A DNA stretch of 7,263 nt, taken from positions 1 through 7,263 of the forward strand of contig CAZSNT010000285.1 in the NCBI GenBank assembly GCA_964607765.1, read 5' to 3'. The stretch is from CAZSNT01 sp964607765 (GTDB taxonomy: Bacteria > Verrucomicrobiota > Lentisphaeria > Oligosphaerales > JABHEG01). The notes under the pieces are model-generated. The model was not told the origin of the DNA and did no database searches. It worked only from the letters and a program-made list of their open reading frames with translations. Position numbers and translations under genes: made by a program. Each line of letters begins with the position of its first letter. Position 1 is the first letter of the stretch. Of this stretch, positions 1 to 5,589 are shown one piece after another.

Positions 1-40
1 GCCGCGGTTCCGCCAAAGCAGAATGCAGGCCAAAAACGTG

Positions 41-46
41 TATAAT
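41..46 (+). promoter_or_regulatory. Candidate -10 box reading into the repeat
   Basis: A perfect TATAAT hexamer sits in otherwise GC-rich sequence, with TG immediately before it. No good TTGACA-like -35 is visible at 16-18 bp upstream. If active, transcription would start near position 53, at the first base pairs of the tandem repeat, giving a structured, probably non-coding transcript antisense to the 3' region of the minus-strand cluster. It could also be a chance match. Confidence 0.25.
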
Positions 47-130
47 GCTCAGGTCGGGAGACCCGGGCTACGGTAGTGCGCCAGCCCCACGTCTGTCGTC
101 TACAGCCACGATACAGTTCACGGCAGGACA

Positions 131-150
131 CCCGGGTCGGGAGACCCGGG
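131..150. repeat. Perfect inverted repeat in repeat unit (first)
   Basis: CCCGGGTC (131-138) pairs perfectly with GACCCGGG (143-150) around a GGGA loop (139-142). This is an 8-bp, almost entirely G:C stem. Read on either strand it would form a very stable hairpin. The left end of copy 1 (52 onward) lacks the CCCGG part of the left arm and so has only the inner GGTC/GACC pairing. Confidence 0.85.
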
Positions 151-213
151 CTACGGTAGTGCGCCAGCCCCACGTCTGTCGTCTACAGCCACGATACAGC
201 TCACGGCAGGACA

Positions 214-233
214 CCCGGGTCGGGAGACCCGGG
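214..233. repeat. Perfect inverted repeat in repeat unit (second)
   Basis: This is the same hairpin, exactly 83 bp further on: CCCGGGTC (214-221), GGGA loop (222-225), GACCCGGG (226-233). Both arms are unchanged, while the flanking repeat sequence has three substitutions in this copy. This is compatible with the hairpin being the conserved core. Confidence 0.85.
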
Positions 234-365
234 CTACGGTAGCGGGCCAGCCCCATGTCTGTCGTCTACAGCCACGATACTGAGACCGTCCCCTCCTTCT
301 GGCCCCCACCACTGCACTGTGGGAGGCGGCGCTGTTGCCGCGTGAGGGTGCCCGGCAGCCACTGT

Positions 366-1370
366 CTATTTCTTCTCAATGTCGGCGTACTGCCTCGTCC
401 GGTAAGCAATGCCGCACTCTTCGAGCAAGCCCGTCAGAGCCCGCATGGCCACACCGAGGCCGTCCGGGCCACTCCAGCCCCCGAACTGCCCACCGCCCTT
501 CATGTGTCCTTCTATGTCGAGAATCAGGCCTTCAGCGCCCAGATTGCGAAGCTGCTGATCGATCGCGGGCAGGCGGCCTGCCAGGTCCTGGAAGATCCGC
601 CGATGCCCCGCAATCCCCACGTCCACGGACCCGAAGTGGCGCAACGCCTCCTCGTCGACCACAATGGCGCTGGGACACGGCTCTGTGTAGTCCTTGATAT
701 GCATGAACCCCAATCTGCCCGCCTCGGCCACGGCAAAGTACTCGGCCACGGCGTCGTAGCCTTGCACATGCATGTTGGCGGCGTCCGGGTTGATCAGAAG
801 GAAGTCATTGTCGATGTCCCGGCACAGCTGCAGCATCATGGCCGCGTCATTGCCGACCAGATTCGGCTCCGGCTCCATCAGGTAAATGATGCCGGCCTGC
901 TGACAGAGCTCCGCCATCGGGCCAAGCCGATCGACGGCGGCCGTGTAGTGGTCCTTGGCCGGAGCCCTCAGCGGCGGATAGAACGAGAAGGCACGCAGGA
1001 ACTTGGCGCCGCAGATCTGCGCGACATCAATGGCCTGTTTCAGGTCGCACATGTGCTCCTCGTGCGTTCTGTAAGGCGCCTTGTTGCCATCGTCAACATC
1101 GACCAGCTTCACCTTACCGATCGCCGTACCCACACAACCAATACGAAGTCCGGCCTGTGTGCTCTGTTCCGCGATCTGCGCGACCCGCGCCTCGTCGAGG
1201 GTGCAGATGTTCGCGTTGCCGCCGGCCTGTTCATCGTAGACGAATCGCGGCGTCCAGTAAGTAAGCCCCAGCGCCTGTCCGACCAGCAACTGTTGCCCTA
1301 GGTCTTTGCAGTCCTCTACCGGCACGCCTTCGTCCAGGAAGGCCGAGATGATCACCGCTGGTGTTGCCAT
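366..1370 (-). CDS. Sugar phosphate isomerase/epimerase-like TIM-barrel protein
   Basis: A 334-residue protein of the xylose isomerase-like TIM-barrel superfamily (AP endonuclease 2 family), whose members isomerise or epimerise sugars using a bound divalent metal. Likely metal and substrate residues are in the expected order: Glu166 in LMEPEPN, Asp196 in NPDAANMHVQG, His224 in GFMHIKDY, and Glu287 in LDIEGHMKGGG. There is no signal peptide, so it is probably cytoplasmic. I chose the ATG at 1370 because GGAG lies 8 nt upstream. A GTG at 1412 would add 14 residues and overlap the stop codon of the upstream gene. It follows the divergent YjbQ gene by 38 bp and is the last gene of the minus-strand cluster. 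The substrate cannot be told from sequence. No terminator is evident downstream. Confidence 0.85.
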   Translation of the reverse strand: MATPAVIISAFLDEGVPVEDCKDLGQQLLVGQALGLTYWTPRFVYDEQAGGNANICTLDEARVAQIAEQSTQAGLRIGCVGTAIGKVKLVDVDDGNKAPYRTHEEHMCDLKQAIDVAQICGAKFLRAFSFYPPLRAPAKDHYTAAVDRLGPMAELCQQAGIIYLMEPEPNLVGNDAAMMLQLCRDIDNDFLLINPDAANMHVQGYDAVAEYFAVAEAGRLGFMHIKDYTEPCPSAIVVDEEALRHFGSVDVGIAGHRRIFQDLAGRLPAIDQQLRNLGAEGLILDIEGHMKGGGQFGGWSGPDGLGVAMRALTGLLEECGIAYRTRQYADIEKK

Positions 1371-1408
1371 ACGTAGTACTCCATCCTTCTGGCTGTGTGG
1401 GGTATGGG

Positions 1409-1825
1409 TCACTCCCCGTTAACCGTAACGACGATTCTGCGGCCGCGCGGCCGCACATCGCACTCCACATGAATGATCTGCTGCCACGTGCCGAGCACCA
1501 TTTCGCCCTCGGCCACGGGCACGGTCAGGGACGGTCCCATCAGTGTGGCTTGCAGATGGGAATGCCCGTTGCCGTCGTGCCAGGCACGTTCATGGCCGTA
1601 GTCGCGGCTGGGTGGGATAAGCCGGTCGAGCATCTCGGGCAGATCCCGCTGCAGTCCGGGCTCAAACTCGATGACGCCAATCGTTCCCGTGCTTCCCACA
1701 TTGAAGACGTGCACGGTCCCGACGCGGACACCGGAGTCCGTCACCACGCCCTGAACGAGGCGGGTGATGTCCTGCACGGCCCCGTGGCCCCGCGTCTGCA
1801 GCTCGAGCTGCTGTTGATGAACCAT
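1409..1825 (-). CDS. YjbQ/UPF0047 family protein, divergent subfamily
   Basis: A 138-residue protein of the YjbQ (UPF0047) family, often labelled secondary thiamine-phosphate synthase because E. coli YjbQ has weak promiscuous activity of that kind. The family's true role is unknown. The family core is clear: LDRLIPP near 66-72, HDGNGHSH at 83-90, GPSLTVPV at 97-104 and LGTWQQI at 111-117. The usual HTTAG segment with its conserved histidine is replaced by GSTGTIG (44-50) followed by IEFEPG. That pattern fits a recognised separate branch of the family rather than decay. The ATG at 1825 has GGGAG 10 nt upstream. It lies 68 bp after recA, in the same direction. Confidence 0.88.
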   Translation of the reverse strand: MVHQQQLELQTRGHGAVQDITRLVQGVVTDSGVRVGTVHVFNVGSTGTIGVIEFEPGLQRDLPEMLDRLIPPSRDYGHERAWHDGNGHSHLQATLMGPSLTVPVAEGEMVLGTWQQIIHVECDVRPRGRRIVVTVNGE

Positions 1826-1844
1826 CCGCTTGCCACTCCCAGTG

Positions 1845-1856
1845 ACAGCCGGCTGT
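1845..1856. promoter_or_regulatory. Perfect 12-bp palindrome between recA and yjbQ-like gene
   Basis: ACAGCC followed directly by GGCTGT is a perfect 12-bp dyad in the 68-bp gap between the recA stop (1894) and the next start (1825). It lies about 20 nt before that start. It has no loop and no following T-run, so it is not a standard terminator. It could be an operator, a small RNA structure near the ribosome site, or chance in GC-rich DNA. Confidence 0.3.
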
Positions 1857-1893
1857 GCGGAACAGGCCCCGCCAGCCTCCTGCCGACGCCGCG

Positions 1894-2979
1894 TCAGGCC
1901 TCGGTTTCCGCCGGTTCCTTCTCCGCCTCGGGCATGGCGGAGGCCGTCAAAGGAAGCCGCACGTTCTGCTCGATGAGCTTCTCCCTGATGGCGCCCAATA
2001 TCTTCTCCTGCAGCTCCGATTCCGCCTGAATGGCCTTCTTCGACTGCTCTCTGCCCTGTCCGATCTGTTCCCCCCGGAAAGAGAACCAGGAACCGCGCTT
2101 GTCGAGCAGCTTCAGTTCGAGCGCCACGTCGAGTATGGACCCGGCCCGGGAGATGCCTTCGGCGTACATGATGTCGAACTCCGCGGTCCGGAACGGCGCC
2201 GCCAGCTTGTTCTTCACGACCTTGACTCGGGTCCGGCTGCCGAGCGGCTCGCCGCTGGCGGCTTTGATCGTGGAGATACGCCGGATATCCATACGAACGG
2301 ACGCGTAGAACTTGAGCGCGCGCCCTCCGGGAGTCGTCTCAGGGCTGCCGAACATGACGCCGATCTTCTCCCTAATCTGGTTGGTGAACACCACGCTGGT
2401 CCGGCTTCGATTGATTGCCGCGGTCAGCTTGCGCAACGCCTGCGACATCAGGCGTGCCTGCAAGCCGACGTGTGTGTCTCCCATCTGCCCTTCGATCTCG
2501 GCCCGGGGCACCAACGCGGCGACCGAGTCGATCACGAGCACGTCTACCGCATTGCTGCGCACGAGCGTTTCAGCGATATTGAGGGCATCTTCCCCGCAGT
2601 CGGGTTGGGACACCAGCAGGTCGGCCGTATTCACGCCGATGATGGCGGCGTACTGCGGGTCCAAGGCATGCTCCGTATCGATGAACGCGCAGATGCCGCC
2701 GGCCCGCTGAGCATTCGCGATCACGTGCAGACACAGGGTCGTCTTACCGGAGGATTCGGGGCCGTAGATCTCCGCGACCCGGCCCCGGGGGATGCCGCCG
2801 ATGCCCAGCGCAATGTCCAGGGACAGCGCGCCCGTGCTGATGATCGGCACATCCTGATGTTCCTTATCTCCCAGGCGCATCACGGTTCCCTTGCCGAACT
2901 CCTTCTCGATCTGCCCAAGCGCCAGGCGCAGATTCCTGTCGCGTGCGTCTTTTTCGCCGCCGGCTTTTTTCTCTGCCAT
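1894..2979 (-). CDS. recA: RecA recombinase
   Basis: Full-length RecA (361 residues), the DNA-dependent ATPase that forms filaments on single-stranded DNA, drives strand exchange and triggers LexA self-cleavage. Seen in order: N-terminal helix with LALGQIEKEFGKG (19-31), Walker A GPESSGKTT (73-81), catalytic Glu103 in DTEHALDP, Walker B VLVIDSVAAL ending in Asp151, DNA-binding loop L1 around EIEGQMGDTHVG (161-172), loop L2 from TNQIREKIGVMFG through TTPGG (199-219), and an acidic C-terminal tail. No intein or truncation is present. The ATG at 2979 is preceded by AAAGGGA about 8 nt away. It lies 59 bp after cinA on the same strand, the classic cinA-recA arrangement, so cotranscription is likely. 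Confidence 0.98.
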   Translation of the reverse strand: MAEKKAGGEKDARDRNLRLALGQIEKEFGKGTVMRLGDKEHQDVPIISTGALSLDIALGIGGIPRGRVAEIYGPESSGKTTLCLHVIANAQRAGGICAFIDTEHALDPQYAAIIGVNTADLLVSQPDCGEDALNIAETLVRSNAVDVLVIDSVAALVPRAEIEGQMGDTHVGLQARLMSQALRKLTAAINRSRTSVVFTNQIREKIGVMFGSPETTPGGRALKFYASVRMDIRRISTIKAASGEPLGSRTRVKVVKNKLAAPFRTAEFDIMYAEGISRAGSILDVALELKLLDKRGSWFSFRGEQIGQGREQSKKAIQAESELQEKILGAIREKLIEQNVRLPLTASAMPEAEKEPAETEA

Positions 2980-3004
2980 CGCCCAATCCCTTTCACTTCA
3001 TTGA

Positions 3005-3018
3005 AACACGAGTGCGTT
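3005..3018. promoter_or_regulatory. Possible LexA-like imperfect dyad before recA
   Basis: In the 59-bp cinA-recA gap, AACAC (3005-3009) and GCGTT (3014-3018) form an inverted repeat with one mismatch and a 4-nt spacer. The geometry resembles Gram-positive-type LexA boxes (GAAC, 4 nt, GTTC) and its position 26 bp before the recA start would suit repression. The match to known boxes is partial, and no convincing recA promoter was found beside it. This is inference from position and symmetry only. Confidence 0.22.
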
Positions 3019-3038
3019 GTACCGTAATACTATCTGGC

Positions 3039-4286
3039 TCACTCTTCGGGGGTCTGCAGGAGCTGCAGCCGCAGCTGGTTCAACGCGGCCGCCACAGTGC
3101 GTTGCCGCACGGCTTCGCGGTTACCTGGGAACACGTACCGGCGCACAGACCGCCGTTCTTTCGCCGCGGTCCCGATGAACACCAATCCCACGGGCTTTTC
3201 CGGCGTGCCGCCGGACGGGCCGGCGATGCCGGTGACCACGATTCCGGCTTCCACTGCATAGCGCTCAATCAACCCGTCGAGCATTTCCGCAGCGGTCTGT
3301 TCGCTGACCGCCCCGTAATCGGCGAGGGTACGTTCCCGGACTCCCAGAAGCCCCGTTTTCCAGTCGTTGGAGTAGGTCACGGCTGCGCCGGCGAACACCT
3401 CCGAGGCCCCGGCGATGTCGGTGACCGCGGCGGCTATACCGCCGCCCGTGCACGACTCTGCGGCGGCCAACGTCCAACCCCGCTCGCTGAGCAGTGCCGC
3501 CACGGCAGCGGCGGGGCTGTTGCAGCTTTCGGGCAATGCGTGTGCCCCCAGCTCCGCCCGGGCGGCCGCGACGGCCTGCTCGAGCTCCGACGCGTGCTCC
3601 GGTGCCGCAGACAGTCGGACATCCAGTTTCCCCGGCTGCGCGCAATAGGCCAGCCGCACATTCGCAGACGCGTCCAACGCAGCCTCAAGCCTGGCCGCCG
3701 CCGTGGATTCCCCGATCCCACAGATACACAGGTCGCGGGCGATGTGACGTACACGGAGCCGTGCGCGCAAACGCGGCATGACCGCATCCAGCACCATGGG
3801 GCAGAACTCGCGCGGCGGCCCGGGCAGCATGATCACCACGCGTCCCTGGTGTTCGCACCAGAGACCGGGCGCGGTGCCGTTGCGGTTAAGCAGCACGTCA
3901 GCGCCCTCGGGCACCATGGCCTGGGTGCGCACGGCGGCCTCGGGCACGCACACGCCGCGCCTTTTCAAGAAGGCATCGATGGCGGCGCGCACGGACTCAT
4001 CGAGATGTTGCGCCACCCCGAGCGCACCTGCCACGGCGCCTCGCGTCACGTCGTCGGACGTGGGTCCCAACCCGCCGATTGTGACAAGGACATCGGCGTG
4101 AGCGAGCTCCTCCTGAACGGCGCGCCGGATGACATCGGGCGTGTCGGGCACACAGAGCTCCCGCGCGGCCTCGATGCCGATTGCGTCCAGCTGCCGCCCA
4201 ATGAAGGCCAGGTTGGAGTTCAGCGTGTGCCCGCGCAGGATCTCGTTACCGATGCAGAGAATATGGACTGTTGCCGGTGCGCTCAT
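3039..4286 (-). CDS. cinA: CinA competence/damage-inducible protein (NMN deamidase)
   Basis: A two-domain CinA of 415 residues, the usual length. The N-terminal MoaB/MogA-like domain (about 1-170, COG1058) shows GNEIL (13-17), GGLGPTSDD (71-79), NGTAPG (136-141) and LPGPPRE (154-160); in studied homologues it has ADP-ribose pyrophosphatase activity. The C-terminal PncC domain (about 255-412) shows AESCTGG (276-282) with the nucleophile-region serine, TYSN (304-307), GAVSEQTA (325-332) and TGIAGPSGGTPEKPVG (352-367); it deamidates nicotinamide mononucleotide in NAD recycling. I chose the ATG at 4286 because it begins just before the conserved core. A TTG at 4325 would add 13 residues, but its nearest SD is 13 nt away. 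SD for 4286 is weak (GAG, 7 nt). It precedes recA. Confidence 0.95.
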   Translation of the reverse strand: MSAPATVHILCIGNEILRGHTLNSNLAFIGRQLDAIGIEAARELCVPDTPDVIRRAVQEELAHADVLVTIGGLGPTSDDVTRGAVAGALGVAQHLDESVRAAIDAFLKRRGVCVPEAAVRTQAMVPEGADVLLNRNGTAPGLWCEHQGRVVIMLPGPPREFCPMVLDAVMPRLRARLRVRHIARDLCICGIGESTAAARLEAALDASANVRLAYCAQPGKLDVRLSAAPEHASELEQAVAAARAELGAHALPESCNSPAAAVAALLSERGWTLAAAESCTGGGIAAAVTDIAGASEVFAGAAVTYSNDWKTGLLGVRERTLADYGAVSEQTAAEMLDGLIERYAVEAGIVVTGIAGPSGGTPEKPVGLVFIGTAAKERRSVRRYVFPGNREAVRQRTVAAALNQLRLQLLQTPEE

Positions 4287-4332
4287 ATGCAATCTCGGGT
4301 GTCGGGTGTTGGCCTTGGACAACAACCGTCAT
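4246..4332 (-). CDS. Possible 28-codon leader ORF overlapping cinA start
   Basis: An ATG at 4332 lies 6 nt after a strong GGAGG (complement of 4339-4343), a better ribosome site than that of cinA itself. It opens a frame of 28 codons, beginning MTVVVQGQHP and ending in TAA at 4246-4248, 40 nt inside cinA and in another frame. The peptide resembles no family I know. It may be a translated leader that modulates cinA initiation, or the GGAGG may simply be chance. No protein-level evidence is available. Confidence 0.25.
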   Translation of the reverse strand: MTVVVQGQHPTPEIAYERTGNSPYSLHR

Positions 4333-4350
4333 CTCTGGCCTCCGCGAGAT

Positions 4351-4356
4351 AGTATA
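4351..4356 (-). promoter_or_regulatory. Candidate -10 box before cinA
   Basis: On the minus strand TATACT (5 of 6 to consensus), directly preceded by TG, lies between acpS and cinA. A -35 at the right distance is weak (TGGCTT-like, 17 bp spacing). Transcription would start near 4344, placing the GGAGG of the small leader ORF almost at the RNA 5' end. It would give cinA-recA a promoter of its own within the cluster. Confidence 0.35.
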
Positions 4357-4383
4357 CACCCGGCAACTCCTGAAAGCCAGTAT

Positions 4384-4791
4384 TTATAAGCCTATTTTCT
4401 TTTTGCTTGTCTCTGTTGCTTCTGCAACAGCCGATGCGCAGGCCAGGTGGCGTTCGTGACTGATGCTGATATGGACGTGCTCGATTCCCTGGTCCGCGGC
4501 CGTGGCGGCGGCGGCACCATGCAGCTCGATCATGGGCTTGCCAAGGGTTCCGCGGACGACGCGCACATCATGCCACCCGCAGCGTTCGCCTATGCCGGTC
4601 CCCAGCGCTTTGGCCACCGCCTCCTTGGCTGCCCAGCGGCCTGCGTAGTAAGAGGCCATGCCTGCGCCCGCCGGCGCTTCGTCCTGTTCGCTGTCGGCGA
4701 ACACGTGGTTGAGGAAGCGCTTCTCGTAGCGCTCGATCGTGCGCTTCATACGGCTCACTTCTATGATGTCGATACCGAGGCCGACGATCAT
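4384..4791 (-). CDS. acpS: Holo-[acyl-carrier-protein] synthase
   Basis: AcpS (135 residues) transfers 4'-phosphopantetheine from coenzyme A to the serine of apo-acyl carrier protein, switching on fatty acid synthesis. It normally acts as a cytoplasmic trimer. Family marks are all present: N-terminal GLGIDIIEVSR with Mg-binding Asp8, the RWAAKEAVAKA motif (52-62) with Glu57, GKP at 84-86, and the ISISHE strand (108-113) followed by AVA. A lysine-rich tail (KKKIGL) ends the protein. The ATG at 4791 has GGAG 11 nt upstream, and the residues begin exactly at the usual MIVGLGIDI. It sits 47 bp after the YjbQ gene and about 97 bp before cinA, all in one direction. No pdxJ, its frequent partner, is in view. 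Confidence 0.95.
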   Translation of the reverse strand: MIVGLGIDIIEVSRMKRTIERYEKRFLNHVFADSEQDEAPAGAGMASYYAGRWAAKEAVAKALGTGIGERCGWHDVRVVRGTLGKPMIELHGAAAATAADQGIEHVHISISHERHLACASAVAEATETSKKKIGL

Positions 4792-4838
4792 GGTATTGCG
4801 GACTCCACGTCAGGCGAGCCACTGGCCGATGCGGGCGG

Positions 4839-5255
4839 TCAGCCGCAAGGCACAAGCCGAACGACGACGTTGCGCGCTCTTGGGCCGTCGAACTCGCAGA
4901 AGAAAATGCCCTGCCACGTGCCGAGCAGCAGCCGGCCGTCCGCGACGGGCACGGTCAGATCGCAACCGATGAGTGACGATTTGACGTGGCCGGCGCTGTT
5001 GCCTTCTGCGTGACGGAAGCGCGGGTTCCCCCACGGCACGAGCCGATCGAGCTCGAGCAGTATGTCATGGGGCACATTACGGTCGCTGTTCTCGTTAACA
5101 GTCAACCCCGCTGTTGTGTGCTGACAGAACACGTGACAGAGGCCGTTGAATCCCTGCGGCACTGTGCCGGCCACTTCCGCGGTGACATTGATCATCTCGC
5201 TGTGAGACGTGGTCCGCACGGACACTGTTTGCACTGCTGCGTTACCGTTGCTCAT
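4839..5255 (-). CDS. yjbQ: YjbQ/UPF0047 family protein, classical subfamily
   Basis: A 138-residue YjbQ (UPF0047) protein with the classical motif set: FCQHTTAGLTVNEN (43-56) including His46 and Asn54, LDRLVP (69-74), HAEGNSAGH (82-90), LTVPV (100-104), LGTWQGI (111-117) and CEFDGPR (120-126). Members form compact trimers with conserved His/Asn residues. E. coli YjbQ can weakly replace thiamine phosphate synthase, but the physiological role is unknown. The open frame extends to 5555, but the ATG at 5255 is right: AGGAGGGG lies about 9 nt upstream and the extra 100 residues look non-coding. It is the first gene of the minus-strand cluster, with acpS 47 bp downstream. Confidence 0.93.
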   Translation of the reverse strand: MSNGNAAVQTVSVRTTSHSEMINVTAEVAGTVPQGFNGLCHVFCQHTTAGLTVNENSDRNVPHDILLELDRLVPWGNPRFRHAEGNSAGHVKSSLIGCDLTVPVADGRLLLGTWQGIFFCEFDGPRARNVVVRLVPCG

Positions 5256-5298
5256 TGCGTGTCCCCTCCTGTTGCCGATTCCGTTCTGACAGGGCCGG

Positions 5299-5313
5299 GC
5301 TGTGCGTGACAGC
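5299..5313. repeat. Short inverted repeat upstream of yjbQ
   Basis: GCTGT (5299-5303) and ACAGC (5309-5313) are exact inverted halves around a 5-nt spacer, 44 bp before the yjbQ start. The halves match those of the perfect dyad before the other YjbQ-family gene (ACAGC...GCTGT in the opposite order). A role as an operator or an mRNA hairpin is possible but unproven. The motif is short enough to be chance. Confidence 0.25.
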
Positions 5314-5430
5314 TTTGGCGGGCTTCTGCGGCAGCTCACGTGCCTCCGTGCTGCCGGTGTCCGCCCCATTCGCCACTGTATCCTCCGGCGCGTCGATTTT
5401 CTACAGCCATGCCGCAAAGCCGCTCCCGGA

Positions 5431-5459
5431 TTGATGGGACGGACAAGGCTCTGTATACT
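5431..5459 (+). promoter_or_regulatory. Sigma70-type promoter for the histidine kinase
   Basis: TTGATG (5431-5436) and TATACT (5454-5459) are separated by an optimal 17 bp, with TG just before the -10. They match consensus at 4 of 6 and 5 of 6 positions. Transcription would start near 5466, giving a leader of roughly 120 nt before the kinase start at 5590. This is the best promoter in the window. Confidence 0.65.
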
Positions 5460-5469
5460 ACCAACCGGA

Positions 5470-5488
5470 CATGGGTCGCTGACCCGTG
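5470..5488 (+). promoter_or_regulatory. Hairpin at the 5' end of the kinase leader
   Basis: CATGGGTC (5470-5477) pairs with GACCCGTG (5481-5488) around a GCT loop, with one T:G wobble. The stem starts a few nucleotides after the predicted transcription start. It could protect the RNA 5' end or affect early elongation. It is not followed by a T-run and lies at the wrong end of the transcript for termination. Confidence 0.45.
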
Positions 5489-5589
5489 GCGTCCACGCAG
5501 GCGCAGAAGCCGACTGCTGACAGGCCCGGCCCCCGATGGCCTGGGACGGCCTCACCGCCCGTCATTTCATTCTGGAGGGCTTTCCGGCC

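Larger units (their letters stand above)
52..280. repeat. 83-bp tandem repeat, 2.76 copies
   Basis: The sequence from 52 to 280 repeats with an exact period of 83 bp: copies at 52-134, 135-217 and 218-280 (partial). Copies 1 and 2 differ by one base (T117 versus C200). Copy 3 differs from copy 1 at three positions (243, 245, 256) and then breaks off at 281. Each copy/copy junction contains a perfect 8-bp-stem hairpin. The period is not a multiple of three and the open frames across it are not protein-like. It lies just 3' of the minus-strand gene cluster, the usual place for extragenic palindromic (REP-like) repeats. Whether other copies exist in the genome cannot be seen here. Confidence 0.9.
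1..365. other. Gene-free left end, mostly tandem repeat
   Basis: No convincing coding region is seen here. Short open frames on both strands run through the repeat and change character from copy to copy. The stretch holds a perfect TATAAT box (41-46), the 83-bp tandem repeat (52-280), and a non-repeated tail (281-365) leading to the stop codon of the minus-strand TIM-barrel gene. In the tail there is a weak hairpin (GCGGC at 326-330, GCCGC at 337-341, 6-nt loop) in the 3' region of the minus-strand cluster. It lacks a T-run, so I do not call it a terminator. Confidence 0.7.
5256..5589. other. Divergent intergenic region, yjbQ to kinase
   Basis: These 334 bp separate the divergent yjbQ and kinase starts. 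Extended frames of both genes enter it but lack ribosome sites and similarity, so I treat it as non-coding. It carries the kinase promoter (5431-5459), a leader hairpin (5470-5488) and a short inverted repeat nearer yjbQ (5299-5313). I could not find a convincing minus-strand promoter for yjbQ. The best -10-like string, TACAGT (complement of 5375-5380), has no -35. Confidence 0.7.

Noticed and set aside
45..256. Short repetitive ORFs across the tandem repeat on both strands
   Set aside because: They exist only because the repeat lacks stops in those frames. An 83-bp period shifts the frame each copy, so no repeated peptide is preserved, and there is no ribosome site.
52..280. CRISPR array
   Set aside because: The 83-bp units are repeated throughout with no unique spacers, and no cas genes are present.
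300..365. Rho-independent terminator for the minus-strand cluster
   Set aside because: Only a 5-bp stem is present (326-341), with no T-run following it on the minus strand.
255..1301. Long plus-strand open frame of 348 codons
   Set aside because: It lies antisense to the TIM-barrel gene, which has clear family motifs and a good ribosome site. The plus-strand translation has no recognisable motif and arises from GC-rich codon bias.
1855..3027. Plus-strand open frame of 390 codons opposite recA
   Set aside because: It is a shadow of the unmistakable recA frame. The translation is rich in Arg/His/Gly without domain order.
2943..4352. Plus-strand open frame of 469 codons opposite cinA
   Set aside because: It is antisense to a full two-domain CinA and has no plausible ribosome site or family similarity.
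5256..5555. 100-residue N-terminal extension of the yjbQ frame
   Set aside because: The extension is Arg/Cys/Pro-rich and shows no similarity. The AGGAGGGG site fits the ATG at 5255, and the extension would overlap the kinase promoter.
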